Source: CAYFNK01 sp964393215 | GTDB taxonomy: Archaea > Nanobdellota > Nanobdellia > SCGC-AAA011-G17 > PNOQ01 | DNA: 50,907 nucleotides | Reading direction: 5' to 3' | Assembly (NCBI GenBank): GCA_964393215.1 | Contig: CAYMSW010000002.1 | Coordinates: forward strand, 1 to 50,907 | Shown: positions 1 through 7,699 of the stretch, in pieces | How positions within the stretch are numbered: position 1 is the first letter of the stretch | Layout: every line of letters starts with the position of its first letter | Made by a program: the position numbers and the translations under genes | Notes under the pieces: generated by a model | Told to the model about the DNA's origin: nothing | What the model saw: only the letters and a program-made list of their open reading frames with translations | Databases searched by the model: none

Positions 1-819
1 TATTCAGATAATACTGATTTGTTTAATATCAATCAAAATGGTTTGATTAGTTTTACTCCTTCATGTAATGATGTTGGAATTTATAATATTATAATTACTG
101 TAAGTGATGGTGATTTGGAAGACACTGAAGATTTCAGTTTAGTTATTTATGAAGCAAATGGCGGATCAAATAATGAACCTTTTGTTCCATCTAATCCAAT
201 TCCTGCTGATGGTGCTGAAAAGGTACCAAGATTAAATATTTTCTTTGCATGGTCTGGCGGAGATCCTGATGGAGATAGAGTTACTTACAGATTCTATTTG
301 GGAACTGGTCCTGGAATTTGGGACTTAATTGATGGTGCTGAAACTACTTCAAGCACTTACATGGTTGATTATTTGAGTTATGATACTGAATATTATTGGA
401 GAGTTGTTGCTAATGATGGTGAGGATGAAGTTGTTGGTCCTGTTTGGACATTTACTACTGTAGAAGGTCCGGAAGATCCTGAAGAACCAGAAGACGATGA
501 TGAAGACGATGGTAACTCAAATGATAGTGGAGATGATGAAAGCTTTGGCTTTGAAGAAGTTTTGAACTATGGTGACTGTGTTGATGATGGCGATGGCGAT
601 GAATATGGTTTTAGAAGCGTTACCAGAACTTTAATTGAGTTCACAACCGGTTACACAGTAAATAGTTATATGACTGAAGAAGTTTGTTATCTTGGATACA
701 ATCCAGATATTTATTATCCATATGATGAAGATAGTTTTGGATTGAGTCTTTTGGTTGCATTAATATTTTTGGCAATTACTATACCAATTGCAGTATATGC
801 TTACAATAAATTATCTTAA
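1..819 (+). CDS. Partial secreted Ig/fibronectin-like surface protein, C-terminal part
   Basis: The reading frame is open from base 1, so the 5' end lies outside the window; 272 residues are visible. The first about 50 residues look like the end of a cadherin/He_PIG-type beta-sandwich (a run ending in ITVSDGDLEDTEDF). A fibronectin type III-like domain follows (about residues 60-155; FFAWSGGDPDGD, TEYYWRVVANDGEDEVVGP, WTFTT). Next come an Asp/Glu-rich linker, a small domain with two Cys, and a C-terminal membrane helix (about the last 28 residues) with a very short tail. This is a typical archaeal surface protein anchored by its C-terminus, probably for adhesion or envelope structure; no enzymatic motif is seen. 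It ends one base before the stop of the convergent membrane-protein gene. Confidence 0.8.
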   Translation, partial: YSDNTDLFNINQNGLISFTPSCNDVGIYNIIITVSDGDLEDTEDFSLVIYEANGGSNNEPFVPSNPIPADGAEKVPRLNIFFAWSGGDPDGDRVTYRFYLGTGPGIWDLIDGAETTSSTYMVDYLSYDTEYYWRVVANDGEDEVVGPVWTFTTVEGPEDPEEPEDDDEDDGNSNDSGDDESFGFEEVLNYGDCVDDGDGDEYGFRSVTRTLIEFTTGYTVNSYMTEEVCYLGYNPDIYYPYDEDSFGLSLLVALIFLAITIPIAVYAYNKLS

Positions 820-820
820 T

Positions 821-1423
821 TTAGTTCTTTTTTGCTCTTCTTTCTCTTATTGTTGCTGTAACTGTGTGTAGAAATCTAAGTATAAATTCAACGCTAACTG
901 CAAATACGAAATAGTATTTTAACGTGCTTGTTAGGCTTGGGATTTGGTTTAGTAATAATATTGATTTGTCCCATGAGAATTGTCCTAAGTCAACAAGCAA
1001 AAATCCAAGGAATATTGCTAGTAATGTGAAAGGAAGTAGTTTTGCTATATCTTTTGATAGTGTTTGTGAATAGTAAGATGTTATTCTTATTGAAGATATT
1101 AATGCCATTGAAATTAATAATACTGTTTGTACGCTATCTGTTTTGGCTATTGCTATTAGAATTGCTGAAAAGACTACGAACCAAAACATTAGGAATAGTG
1201 GAAAAAATAATAGGTATTCAACTATGTAAAGTAAACTTGCAAAGCTTTTAGCCATTAGTGGGTGTTCAAATCTATTATATTGTCTTAGATTTAATTCAAA
1301 AATATCCCTTCTTGCTACAAATCTGTATAGGTTGAAAACTACTATTGCATATATGGCTAATCCAATGATGAAAAAAATTAGTGGTTTTAATGCAATCCAT
1401 GCATCGCTTGGTATTAAAGCCAT
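821..1423 (-). CDS. Multi-pass membrane protein of unknown function
   Basis: A 200-residue protein with about five or six hydrophobic segments (about residues 12-32, 62-88, 92-115, 125-150 and 165-185) and a basic C-terminus (RERRAKKN), which is probably cytoplasmic. I recognise no catalytic motif or named family. A TATA-like stretch lies about 18-28 bases upstream of the ATG (1441-1451, read on the minus strand), which suits a leaderless mRNA. The gene is convergent with the surface protein before it, with a one-base gap. Hypothetical integral membrane protein. Confidence 0.7.
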   Translation of the reverse strand: MALIPSDAWIALKPLIFFIIGLAIYAIVVFNLYRFVARRDIFELNLRQYNRFEHPLMAKSFASLLYIVEYLLFFPLFLMFWFVVFSAILIAIAKTDSVQTVLLISMALISSIRITSYYSQTLSKDIAKLLPFTLLAIFLGFLLVDLGQFSWDKSILLLNQIPSLTSTLKYYFVFAVSVEFILRFLHTVTATIRERRAKKN

Positions 1424-1457
1424 AGGTTAATTTAGAATTTTTGTTTTAAAAATGTTT

Positions 1458-3245
1458 CTAAAGAACTATTTCTAATTTGTTTCCGTATAGTTTCTTTAAT
1501 CCGTCTATTGTCTTTAGTTTTAGACCATTTCTTTTTAGAAGCTCTTTTGAAGCTAAGATATTGTCTAACTCGTTTATGTCTGACTTTTCTAACTTAGTTA
1601 TTGTTCCGTCTTCTTTTAGTTTTGATTTTTTTATTTCTTTATCTTTTATTCCTAGCTCTATTATGAAGATTTGGTCGTCCAATAATAGGAGCTCTCCGAA
1701 TTTATCTTTTCCGTATCTGAATGAGATTTTTGACTTTTGAAGCTCTAAGAATTTTTTTCTTTGTAAATGCTCTTCTAGAACTCTGATGTAGTTTCTCGAT
1801 TGTCTTTTTACTTTTTGAACTTCTTCTTTTGTTATTTTCTTTGCCTTTAGATCTTTAATTGTTTTTTCGAAAAGTTTGTAATCTTCAGCTATGCTTGTAG
1901 GTAGACCTTCTTGCTCACAATATTTTTTAATTCCTAGTGTAAGGTTTGTTGTTTTTATGTTTCCAGATGCTAATGATTCCCTTGTTACCAAATTTATTGC
2001 TTCTTTGAATTTTTTGAAGTCTTCTTTCTCTGTTTTCTTCTCTATTTGTGCGAATAATTTTTTAATTCTGTTTAGGTAATCCTCAACGTCTTTGATTATT
2101 TTATCAACTTCTGCTCCAGAAACTTCTTTTATCTTTCCGTGTTCCATTCCTTTGAAGAAATCCTTAACTCTTTCTAAGATTTTAACATATTTTGGTTCTA
2201 GAAGTTTTTCTCTCTTTACGAATATTTCCTCTAACAACCTTACTGTTTCTTTTGGTGTTGGTGGAGAAATTCCATACAACATTAATGCTGCTTGTGACGG
2301 ATTTAGGATTGCATAATACATATCTTCAGATGCTATGTAAAGCAATTTTTTCTTTGCTGCCTCTAGTAATCTTTCACCAGTACTCATGTGCATATCAATT
2401 GATTCCGGAGAAGGTCTAACTCTTCCCATTTTAAGTAAAAGTCTCCATGGTCCGAAAAGTCCTCTGTCAAAAATTGGAACTCCGTCTCTTAAAAATGTGA
2501 AAATAACTGGGTGTGCATCTTTTACAGATTCCCAGAAATCAGTTAGGATGTATGTTTGAACGTGAAATTGCTTTTTAACTCCCGTAATTGCAGAAGCTTC
2601 AATAGCCATTGCTTGAATTAGTCCTCTAAGTTTTTCTTTTAGCTCTGCTCTTGACATTCTTCTAACGTCTGTATCATCAATTACGATGTAAACGTCAATG
2701 TCATTTGATTTTTCTCCCCTGAATAATGTTCCTGCTCCAATGTAGGATACAATGTATTTTTCGAACTTCTTTATTGTCATATTTTTGTGTACTTCTGAAA
2801 TCTTTAGTGCTGCCAAGAAATCTGTAGGATCGTGGAGTATTGCTGACATTGCAATTACTTGAAGAAGCTCATATTTTCCATCAAATAATGATTCTCTTAT
2901 TTCTGAGATTAATGATATTTCTAGCCAAATTTTCTCATCTATTGCTTTTGCTATTTTTACTAACTCTGGAGAAATTTTATCTTTTATTTTGTAGTCTGGT
3001 GTATGTTCTGATTTTGAATCATCTAGTACGACTAAGACACTTATTTTTTCTTTTTCTTTTTGAATTTCTTCCTTTGTCATGTATTTTACGTCTTCAGGAT
3101 GAATTATTTTTGGTGGTAAAAGAGCAATTCCTATAGTTTGCTTCTTGTAATCCTTTAGAATTTTATCCTTTAATTGATCTATTTTCTTCTTGAAAGCCTT
3201 TTCCTTCTCTGGATCAATCTTTGGTGGTAATTGTGGTGCTTCCAT
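1458..3245 (-). CDS. Nucleotidyltransferase with HEPN-like region (595 aa)
   Basis: The central part has a polymerase-beta-type nucleotidyltransferase signature: GAGTLFRGEKSNDIDVYIVI, that is a G-x-G strand turn followed by N-D-I-D metal-binding acidic residues near residue 180. A helical region after it contains SEDMYYAILNPSQAALMLYG and resembles HEPN helices that often accompany such domains. The N-terminal about 100 residues are highly charged, with an LPPK repeat at both ends of the basic stretch. The C-terminal about 200 residues are Lys/Glu-rich, probably coiled-coil, ending in a small beta domain. Function is not known; nucleotidylation of RNA or protein is possible. A TATA-like box at 3268-3277 (minus strand) sits about 23 bases upstream of the ATG. 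It is longer than usual MNT proteins, so it is a multidomain family rather than a toxin-antitoxin component. Confidence 0.75.
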   Translation of the reverse strand: MEAPQLPPKIDPEKEKAFKKKIDQLKDKILKDYKKQTIGIALLPPKIIHPEDVKYMTKEEIQKEKEKISVLVVLDDSKSEHTPDYKIKDKISPELVKIAKAIDEKIWLEISLISEIRESLFDGKYELLQVIAMSAILHDPTDFLAALKISEVHKNMTIKKFEKYIVSYIGAGTLFRGEKSNDIDVYIVIDDTDVRRMSRAELKEKLRGLIQAMAIEASAITGVKKQFHVQTYILTDFWESVKDAHPVIFTFLRDGVPIFDRGLFGPWRLLLKMGRVRPSPESIDMHMSTGERLLEAAKKKLLYIASEDMYYAILNPSQAALMLYGISPPTPKETVRLLEEIFVKREKLLEPKYVKILERVKDFFKGMEHGKIKEVSGAEVDKIIKDVEDYLNRIKKLFAQIEKKTEKEDFKKFKEAINLVTRESLASGNIKTTNLTLGIKKYCEQEGLPTSIAEDYKLFEKTIKDLKAKKITKEEVQKVKRQSRNYIRVLEEHLQRKKFLELQKSKISFRYGKDKFGELLLLDDQIFIIELGIKDKEIKKSKLKEDGTITKLEKSDINELDNILASKELLKRNGLKLKTIDGLKKLYGNKLEIVL

Positions 3246-3280
3246 GTTGTTTAGCGGAACGTGGTCCTTTTTAAAGGTTT

Positions 3281-3718
3281 TTAATAGTATTGTTGGAAAG
3301 TTTCTCTGTTTTCTTCTAAGAATTGTTCAAAATCGAAATTGTCTATTTGTTCTAAGTATTTTCTAGTTTCCAGGTAAATTTTTAAGTCTCTAAGAGATAA
3401 TAAAGCAATGCCTCCTATTGTAACCGAAGGTATCACTGGAACAACAGGTAGCATCATGGCATTAACAAGCATTAATAATCCTGCAAATTTTAACTTTGAT
3501 TTTGAAGTATTATTTAAACTATTAACTCCCATTCTTGTTTGTTGTCTTAAGCTATTTGCTACAATTTCTGGTTCTACTCTTCCTTTTAGATAGTTTCCAG
3601 TAATATGATAAAAATCTATGCAGAAAGGTTCGGCAGGTTTTGATTCTCTTAATGCAGATGATGTCATTGACAGTACATTATTGGTATAATTTGTTAGTCT
3701 ATTTTCTAGTGTTTCCAT
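3281..3718 (-). CDS. Small protein with a membrane hairpin
   Basis: A 145-residue protein. Residues about 75-110 form a hydrophobic hairpin (LLMLVNAMMLPVVPVIPSV, then TIGGIALLSLRDL), flanked by polar helical regions; the C-terminus is acidic and aromatic. I do not recognise a family. The minus-strand TATA-like box CTTTTAAG (3740-3747) is 22 bases upstream of the ATG, so the message is probably leaderless and separate from the small gene upstream. It may be a peripheral or hairpin-anchored membrane protein. Confidence 0.65.
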   Translation of the reverse strand: METLENRLTNYTNNVLSMTSSALRESKPAEPFCIDFYHITGNYLKGRVEPEIVANSLRQQTRMGVNSLNNTSKSKLKFAGLLMLVNAMMLPVVPVIPSVTIGGIALLSLRDLKIYLETRKYLEQIDNFDFEQFLEENRETFQQYY

Positions 3719-3763
3719 TAATTTGGAAATTGGGAAAAACTTAAAAGTTATTCTTTTTAGAAA

Positions 3764-3922
3764 TTATTCTTCCGCTGCGAATTTTTTTATTGCTTCAAAG
3801 TTTTCAACTATTAATTTAGCCTTCATCTTTCCAAAGCTAAATGGCCACTTGCCATCTGCGTCTTTGTCTGAAGTTAGCTTGATTAATTTGTTACCTTTGA
3901 ATTCTCCGTATTCAACTGCCAT
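3764..3922 (-). CDS. Small conserved-looking protein, 52 aa
   Basis: A short frame read from the sequence: it starts MAVEYGEFKGNK, has a central KWPFSFGKMKAKLIVENF, and ends KKFAAEE. A good Shine-Dalgarno (GAGGT, about 7 bases before the ATG) and a TATA-like box at 3958-3967 on the minus strand, about 35 bases before the start, support it as a real gene. The composition (aromatic Gly/Lys motif then an acidic helix) looks folded and not random. Function unknown; similar 50-60-residue proteins occur in DPANN genomes as far as I recall (weak). Confidence 0.7.
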   Translation of the reverse strand: MAVEYGEFKGNKLIKLTSDKDADGKWPFSFGKMKAKLIVENFEAIKKFAAEE

Positions 3923-3957
3923 TTTTTTATTACCTCTTTTGATGGATTAAATATAAT

Positions 3958-3967
3958 TATTTATAAG
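3958..3967 (-). promoter_or_regulatory. TATA-like box for the 52-aa gene
   Basis: On the minus strand the sequence reads CTTATAAATA, about 36 bases upstream of the ATG at 3922. Transcription starting about 25 bases further down would give a short leader that carries the GAGGT ribosome-binding site, so this is one of the leadered genes in the window. Confidence 0.5.
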
Positions 3968-4019
3968 TTTTTTGTTGTTTGTGTGGTTTTATTTTTGTAC
4001 AATATTGAATTACATAGCC

Positions 4020-4026
4020 TTATATA
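4020..4026 (+). promoter_or_regulatory. TATA-like box before the CxxC-x17-CxxC gene
   Basis: TTATATA ends 23 bases before the ATG at 4050, the spacing expected for a leaderless archaeal transcript. It supports 4050 rather than the in-frame upstream start at 3972, which would lie upstream of the promoter. Confidence 0.55.
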
Positions 4027-4049
4027 CGGAAGTAATTCCCAATTTGTGC

Positions 4050-4382
4050 ATGGCAACATTCGAAAGTTCACGAGAGAGATTTAGAAGTAGAGGTCCTAGA
4101 GCTAGCTCCCCAAGAAAGAGTTTTGGTGGCCGTCCTTCCAGTGGAAGAGCGCCTATGCGTAAGAGTAGAGATAAACGTGATTTTCAGATGACTAAAGTAA
4201 ATTGTTCTGCTTGTGGTTCGGAATGTGAAGTTCCATTTAAACCAACTTCTGATAAGCCCGTCTATTGTGATGATTGTTTTTCAAAAAAGAGTAAATCTGG
4301 TTCTGATAAAATTTCTGGAAGAGATGTTGATGCAATTAATGAGAAGCTTAACAAGATAATGAAAGCTTTGAAAATTGAATAA
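4050..4382 (+). CDS. CxxC-x17-CxxC zinc-binding domain protein
   Basis: A 110-residue protein. Residues 1-45 are Arg/Ser-rich and look disordered (SSRERFRSRGPRASSPRKSF). A zinc ribbon follows: CSAC, 17 residues, then CDDC, with the typical VPF.PT.DKPVYC between them. This exactly matches the CxxC-x17-CxxC domain family found in many uncultivated bacteria and archaea. The C-terminal about 30 residues form an amphipathic helix. The basic tail plus zinc ribbon suggests nucleic-acid or ribosome binding, but the function is not established. The start at 4050 was chosen from the TATA box 24 bases upstream and the clear MATFESS beginning. Confidence 0.8.
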   Translation: MATFESSRERFRSRGPRASSPRKSFGGRPSSGRAPMRKSRDKRDFQMTKVNCSACGSECEVPFKPTSDKPVYCDDCFSKKSKSGSDKISGRDVDAINEKLNKIMKALKIE

Positions 4383-4386
4383 TTAA

Positions 4387-4396
4387 GTTTTTATAA
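4387..4396 (+). promoter_or_regulatory. TATA-like box before dus
   Basis: GTTTTTATAA ends about 20 bases upstream of the ATG at 4417 and fits a leaderless transcript. Confidence 0.5.
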
Positions 4397-4416
4397 CTTC
4401 AGTATTTCTTGTTATT

Positions 4417-5349
4417 ATGAAATTACCTAAATTCAAATCGAAAGCATTTTTGGCACCAATGGCAGATGTTACTGATCCTGCTTTTAGGTTATTATGTAAT
4501 GATTATGGTGCAGGATTAACTGTTACTGAACTAACTTCTGTGCATGCTGTTGTGGCTAGAGGTGTTAAAGATTTTGTTGAATTTGATGAGAAGGAAAGTC
4601 CAAGATCTGTTCAATTGTTTGGTTCCGATTTGGATAAGTTAAGTAAGGCTGCAAAAATTGTTTCTAAGCATTTTGATATTATTGATTACAATATGGGTTG
4701 TCCTTCTACTAAAATAACTAGAGCTATGGCTGGTGCTGCTCTGTTGCAGAAAAAAGACTTGGTTAGAGATATTTTTAGAACTTTAATTTCTTCTGTTAAG
4801 AAACCAGTTAGTTTGAAGATGAGGTCCGGTGTGAAGAAAGATAATCTTTTTGGAGGCATTGCTAAGATTGCTGAAGATGAAGGCGTTTCAATGATAACTT
4901 TGCATCCTCGTACAGTTGAGCAAGGTTATTCTGGTTTGAGTAATTGGAAATTGATTAGGGAGTTGAAGTCTTTAGTTTCTATTCCTGTTGTTGGTAATGG
5001 AGATATTGTAAAACCTAAAGATGCTTTGAGAATGTTTAAGGAAACTGGTTGTGATTATGTTATGGTTGGTCGTGGTGCTAGAGGTAATCCATTTATTTTT
5101 TCTCAGATAAATGATTTTTTAGAGAAAGGAAAATATAAAGAGTATAATTCTAAAGATAGAGTTAAGGCTTTTTTGAAATATTTGAAGTATTCTGAGAAGT
5201 TTAAGTCTGTTAAGTTTAGTCATGTAAAGATAAATGCTGTGAATTTTACGAAAGGTTTTGAAGGTGGAGCTAGATTGAGAGAACAGTTGGTTAAGTGTAA
5301 GGGTGTTGAAAAGTTGAAAGAAGTTTTAGAAAGTAAAGTATATAAGTGA
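4417..5349 (+). CDS. dus: tRNA-dihydrouridine synthase
   Basis: A 310-residue TIM-barrel flavoenzyme that reduces uridine in tRNA to dihydrouridine. Family hallmarks are visible in order: FLAPMADVTDPAFR (FMN-binding N-terminus), TELTSVHA, YNMGCPSTKITR (with the catalytic Cys in NMGCP), AGAALLQ, KMRSGVKKDN, ITLHPRTVEQGYSG, VVGNGDIVKPKDA and MVGRGARGNPFIF (phosphate site). Length and motifs match archaeal Dus. The gene is followed 18 bases later by a secreted protein gene, so the two may be cotranscribed, although a functional link is not evident. Confidence 0.95.
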   Translation: MKLPKFKSKAFLAPMADVTDPAFRLLCNDYGAGLTVTELTSVHAVVARGVKDFVEFDEKESPRSVQLFGSDLDKLSKAAKIVSKHFDIIDYNMGCPSTKITRAMAGAALLQKKDLVRDIFRTLISSVKKPVSLKMRSGVKKDNLFGGIAKIAEDEGVSMITLHPRTVEQGYSGLSNWKLIRELKSLVSIPVVGNGDIVKPKDALRMFKETGCDYVMVGRGARGNPFIFSQINDFLEKGKYKEYNSKDRVKAFLKYLKYSEKFKSVKFSHVKINAVNFTKGFEGGARLREQLVKCKGVEKLKEVLESKVYK

Positions 5350-5367
5350 GAAAGATGGGTTGTTTTT

Positions 5368-5892
5368 ATGAAAATTGCGTTATTATTGGGGGCTGTGTTA
5401 TTGTTGTCTTTAATTCCGGTTAGTGCAGATGTGGTTTTTAATGAAGTTGATTTTGAGATTTATGATTTTAAGTATGGATTAAATGATGAGAATCAATTGG
5501 ATTCTTTTAAAGTTAAAGTTAAAAATTTAGGTCCTGATGATTTTTTTGAAGAGGAAATATCTGTAGAGGTTTGTATTCTAAACGATGATGGAAGTAATTT
5601 ATACTGTAGTGGGACTTACACTGACAGGTATATTCCTAGTAAATATGATAAAAAATGGTGGGAATACTTATTTTTTGGTTCTTCTTTTTATATTATGAGT
5701 CCTGGAGAGTCTTATACAATAGTTAAGAAAGACCTTGCACCTAGTGCGTCAGAAGAATATGATGAAAACTTTCAACATATAAGTTTAGAACCCGGAGAGT
5801 ATCAAGTTAAATATTTTATAAGAGATTTTGATAGATTTTCTGAAATAAATGAAGAAAATAATGTTGGTTATAGCACAATAATAGTTGGTTAA
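5368..5892 (+). CDS. Secreted CARDB-like beta-sandwich protein
   Basis: A 174-residue protein with a signal peptide (MKIALLLGAVLLLSLIPVSA, probable cleavage before DVVF). The mature part reads as a single beta-sandwich of CARDB type: VKVKNLGPDDF, EVCILNDDG, a loop with WWEYLFFGSSFY, LEPGEYQVKYFI and a final NEENNVGYSTIIV, the usual ending of CARDB domains that evaluate a difference vector. There is no membrane anchor at the C-terminus, so it is probably released or held by other proteins. It sits just downstream of dus and overlaps the convergent DUF2905 gene by 4 bases. Confidence 0.75.
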   Translation: MKIALLLGAVLLLSLIPVSADVVFNEVDFEIYDFKYGLNDENQLDSFKVKVKNLGPDDFFEEEISVEVCILNDDGSNLYCSGTYTDRYIPSKYDKKWWEYLFFGSSFYIMSPGESYTIVKKDLAPSASEEYDENFQHISLEPGEYQVKYFIRDFDRFSEINEENNVGYSTIIVG

Positions 5893-6110
5893 TTCTTAAA
5901 GTAATTGTATAAGAAGAAAATAATTGTTAAAATTATTGAAATTATTATTGAAGTTGTTAGTGGAAAGTAGAATTTGAAATTTGGTTTTTCTATTGAAATG
6001 TCTCCAGGAAGTTTTCCGAAGTTAAATGTTGATGATCCTAGTTGCCAGATTGTTCCAACTAAGACTAAAAGAATTCCTGCTATAATTAATGTTTTTGGGA
6101 ATGGTTGCAT
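5889..6110 (-). CDS. DUF2905 family small membrane protein
   Basis: A 73-residue protein with two membrane helices (about residues 8-26 and 48-70). Between them is the family signature: LGKLPGDISIEKPNFKFYFP (here F-GKLPGDI) followed by LTTSIIISIILT. This matches DUF2905 closely in length and motif. The molecular function of the family is not known. The gene lies downstream of the receiver-protein operon on the same strand, 35 bases after its stop, and may be its last member. Confidence 0.85.
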   Translation of the reverse strand: MQPFPKTLIIAGILLVLVGTIWQLGSSTFNFGKLPGDISIEKPNFKFYFPLTTSIIISIILTIIFFLYNYFKN

Positions 6111-6145
6111 AAAAATAAATTAAGAAAAGAAATATTTAAGATTAA

Positions 6146-6502
6146 TTATAATAAATATTGATCGAGAGTTTCCTTAAATGTTGCCATTTTATATGGCTTT
6201 TCTATCAGTCCTTGTGCACCTATTTCTGGAAGTTGTTCTTCAGTTACACTGCTACTGCATACCATGATCATTGGTGTTTTGCATCCTTCTTGCCTTAGTT
6301 CTTGTATGGCAATTTTTCCGGGCAAACCATCCATATTTTGGTCAACTAAAGCTACATCGAAAGAACTTGCTCTAATTTTCTCTTTTAATTCATATCCACT
6401 AACGCCTTCTTCTGTTTCTACGCCGGGATATAGATTTTCTATAAACCTTCTAACAACTTCTCTCTGTGCTTCCTCGTCATCGATTATTAGTACTCTTTTC
6501 AT
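6146..6502 (-). CDS. Stand-alone response-regulator receiver protein
   Basis: A 118-residue CheY-like domain with no output domain. The acidic pocket (D8, D9), phosphoacceptor D54 in VALVDQNMDG, the conserved Ser of VCSSS (about 83-84) and K102 in IEKPY are all in place, so it should accept phosphate. No histidine kinase is seen in the window. Its ATG overlaps the stop of the upstream 65-aa gene (TAATG), which implies translational coupling in an operon of three genes with the two unknown proteins upstream. It may signal through protein contacts, as CheY or Spo0F do. Confidence 0.9.
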   Translation of the reverse strand: MKRVLIIDDEEAQREVVRRFIENLYPGVETEEGVSGYELKEKIRASSFDVALVDQNMDGLPGKIAIQELRQEGCKTPMIMVCSSSVTEEQLPEIGAQGLIEKPYKMATFKETLDQYLL

Positions 6503-6699
6503 TATCTATACTCCTTTAATTTTTGTTCTAAAAATTCTATTGCAAAAGGATTTGTCATTTTTGGAGTTACTTGCTCTGCCATTCTCATATAGAACCCTCT
6601 TATGTTTTCTCCAGTAGTTGGTTCTACGCAAGGATGGTCAATATGATAAGCTAATTCTAATGCTAGTTCCATATCCGTTGCTCTATCTGGTTTTGACAT
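6502..6699 (-). CDS. Unknown 65-aa protein in receiver operon
   Basis: A short helical, acidic-basic protein (starts MSKPDRATDMELALELAYHI, contains HPCVEPTTGENIRGFYMRM). I do not recognise it. It lies between a 150-aa unknown gene (stop 11 bases upstream) and the receiver gene, with which it shares a base (TAATG). The tight coupling suggests the same complex or pathway as the receiver, for example as a small binding partner, but this is inference only. Confidence 0.6.
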   Translation of the reverse strand: MSKPDRATDMELALELAYHIDHPCVEPTTGENIRGFYMRMAEQVTPKMTNPFAIEFLEQKLKEYR

Positions 6700-6710
6700 T
6701 TTTTATTTCC

Positions 6711-7163
6711 TTAGCTATCTTGATTTTCGAATGTGAAAGTTGCATCCAAAGTTAACCCATTGTTTTTTAACATTCTGTGGGCACTTACATATAAATCATG
6801 ATTATCTCTTTTACTAATATCATCTCTTAGTCTAACTTCTACTCTAACTCTATTATCTGCTGTTTCATCAAACCCTAGCATGAAATTGTGTTTATGATAT
6901 ACCATCTTGAATATTGCTTCTGTAAATTCTTCTGGATTTGTATCTGGGCACTTATTATACCTTGCATTAGATCTTGGTTTTCTAAGTCCATGTTGGATTT
7001 CTCCTGCATTATATCTATTATCGCAATCGTTTGACATAATTACATCTGTAAATTGAATTCCTTCTGCTTCTAATTCTAGAATATCATACTTTGTGACTGG
7101 AGTTAGTCCTCCTTCTGATTCAATAGCTTTACAATTTTGACATCTTTTCACTAAATCTGACAT
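6711..7163 (-). CDS. Unknown 150-aa protein, first gene of the receiver operon
   Basis: Begins MSDLVKRCQNCKAIES, with one CxxC pair; the C-terminal half (about residues 75-150) alternates strands and helices and includes the strand RVRVEVRLRDDI and a final LTLDATFTFENQ. I recognise no family. A strong Shine-Dalgarno (AAAGGAG at about 7171-7177, minus strand) and a TATA-like CCTTATAAAT (7203-7212) precede it, so this operon has a short leader. The following two genes, including the receiver protein, are coupled to it. Confidence 0.65.
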   Translation of the reverse strand: MSDLVKRCQNCKAIESEGGLTPVTKYDILELEAEGIQFTDVIMSNDCDNRYNAGEIQHGLRKPRSNARYNKCPDTNPEEFTEAIFKMVYHKHNFMLGFDETADNRVRVEVRLRDDISKRDNHDLYVSAHRMLKNNGLTLDATFTFENQDS

Positions 7164-7202
7164 TTTTAAACTCCTTTTTGTTTCTATTTCTTTCTTTGAT
7201 TG

Positions 7203-7212
7203 ATTTATAAGG
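7203..7212 (-). promoter_or_regulatory. TATA-like box of the receiver operon
   Basis: The minus strand reads CCTTATAAAT, about 40 bases upstream of the start at 7163. The expected transcript begins just before the AAAGGAG ribosome-binding site. It is divergent from the lspA promoter at about 7228-7236 (TTTTATAAG on the plus strand). Confidence 0.5.
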
Positions 7213-7278
7213 CTTTCTATCTGTTATTTTTTATAAGTGGTAACATATACTAATAAATTTGGGGGTTTTAGTGCTATT

Positions 7279-7677
7279 ATGAAGAGGTTTTATTTTTTGG
7301 CATTCTTGGTTGTAGTTTTAGATCAGATTACTAAATTCTTATTTACTGACGTTCATTTTGGAATATTTAATTATGTGAAGAATACTGGAGCCGCTTTTTC
7401 TCTATTTCAGGGCTATGTTGGTACTTTATCTTTAATTTCTCTTTTTGTAGTTATTTTTATTGTTTATTTGTTTAGGAAGAATAAGGAGTATTTGGTGCCT
7501 TTGGCTTTTGTTTTGGGTGGAACTATTGGTAATTTTATAGATAGGTTCTTTTTGGGTTTTGTTAGAGATTTTATTGATTTCAAGATTTGGCCGGTTTTTA
7601 ATGTTGCAGATATGTTTAATGTTCTTGGTGTGGGTATAATTGTATATTATTTGTTTAAAGAAAAGAAAGATTTATAA
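7279..7677 (+). CDS. lspA: Signal peptidase II (prolipoprotein signal peptidase)
   Basis: A 132-residue membrane aspartic protease that cleaves lipoprotein signal peptides. Four hydrophobic segments and all family motifs are present: DQITK (15-19), KNTGAAFS (34-41), GGTIGNFIDR (80-89), VRDFIDF (95-101) and FNVAD (107-111). By comparison with bacterial LspA the catalytic pair is D97 and D111. The start at 7279 (MKRFYF) gives the usual N-terminus; a longer in-frame extension from 7237 would lie on top of the promoter. LspA is standard in bacteria but unusual in archaea, so transfer is plausible. A probable lipoprotein substrate is encoded at 12928-13326. Confidence 0.92.
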   Translation: MKRFYFLAFLVVVLDQITKFLFTDVHFGIFNYVKNTGAAFSLFQGYVGTLSLISLFVVIFIVYLFRKNKEYLVPLAFVLGGTIGNFIDRFFLGFVRDFIDFKIWPVFNVADMFNVLGVGIIVYYLFKEKKDL

Positions 7678-7678
7678 T
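7670..7678 (+). promoter_or_regulatory. TATA-like box before tyrS
   Basis: ATTTATAAT ends 21 bases before the ATG at 7700 and overlaps the lspA stop. It indicates that tyrS has its own leaderless transcript, and supports 7700 as the start instead of the in-frame TTG/ATT codons before it. Confidence 0.5.
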
Positions 7679-7699
7679 TGAAATAAATAGAGTTTGATT

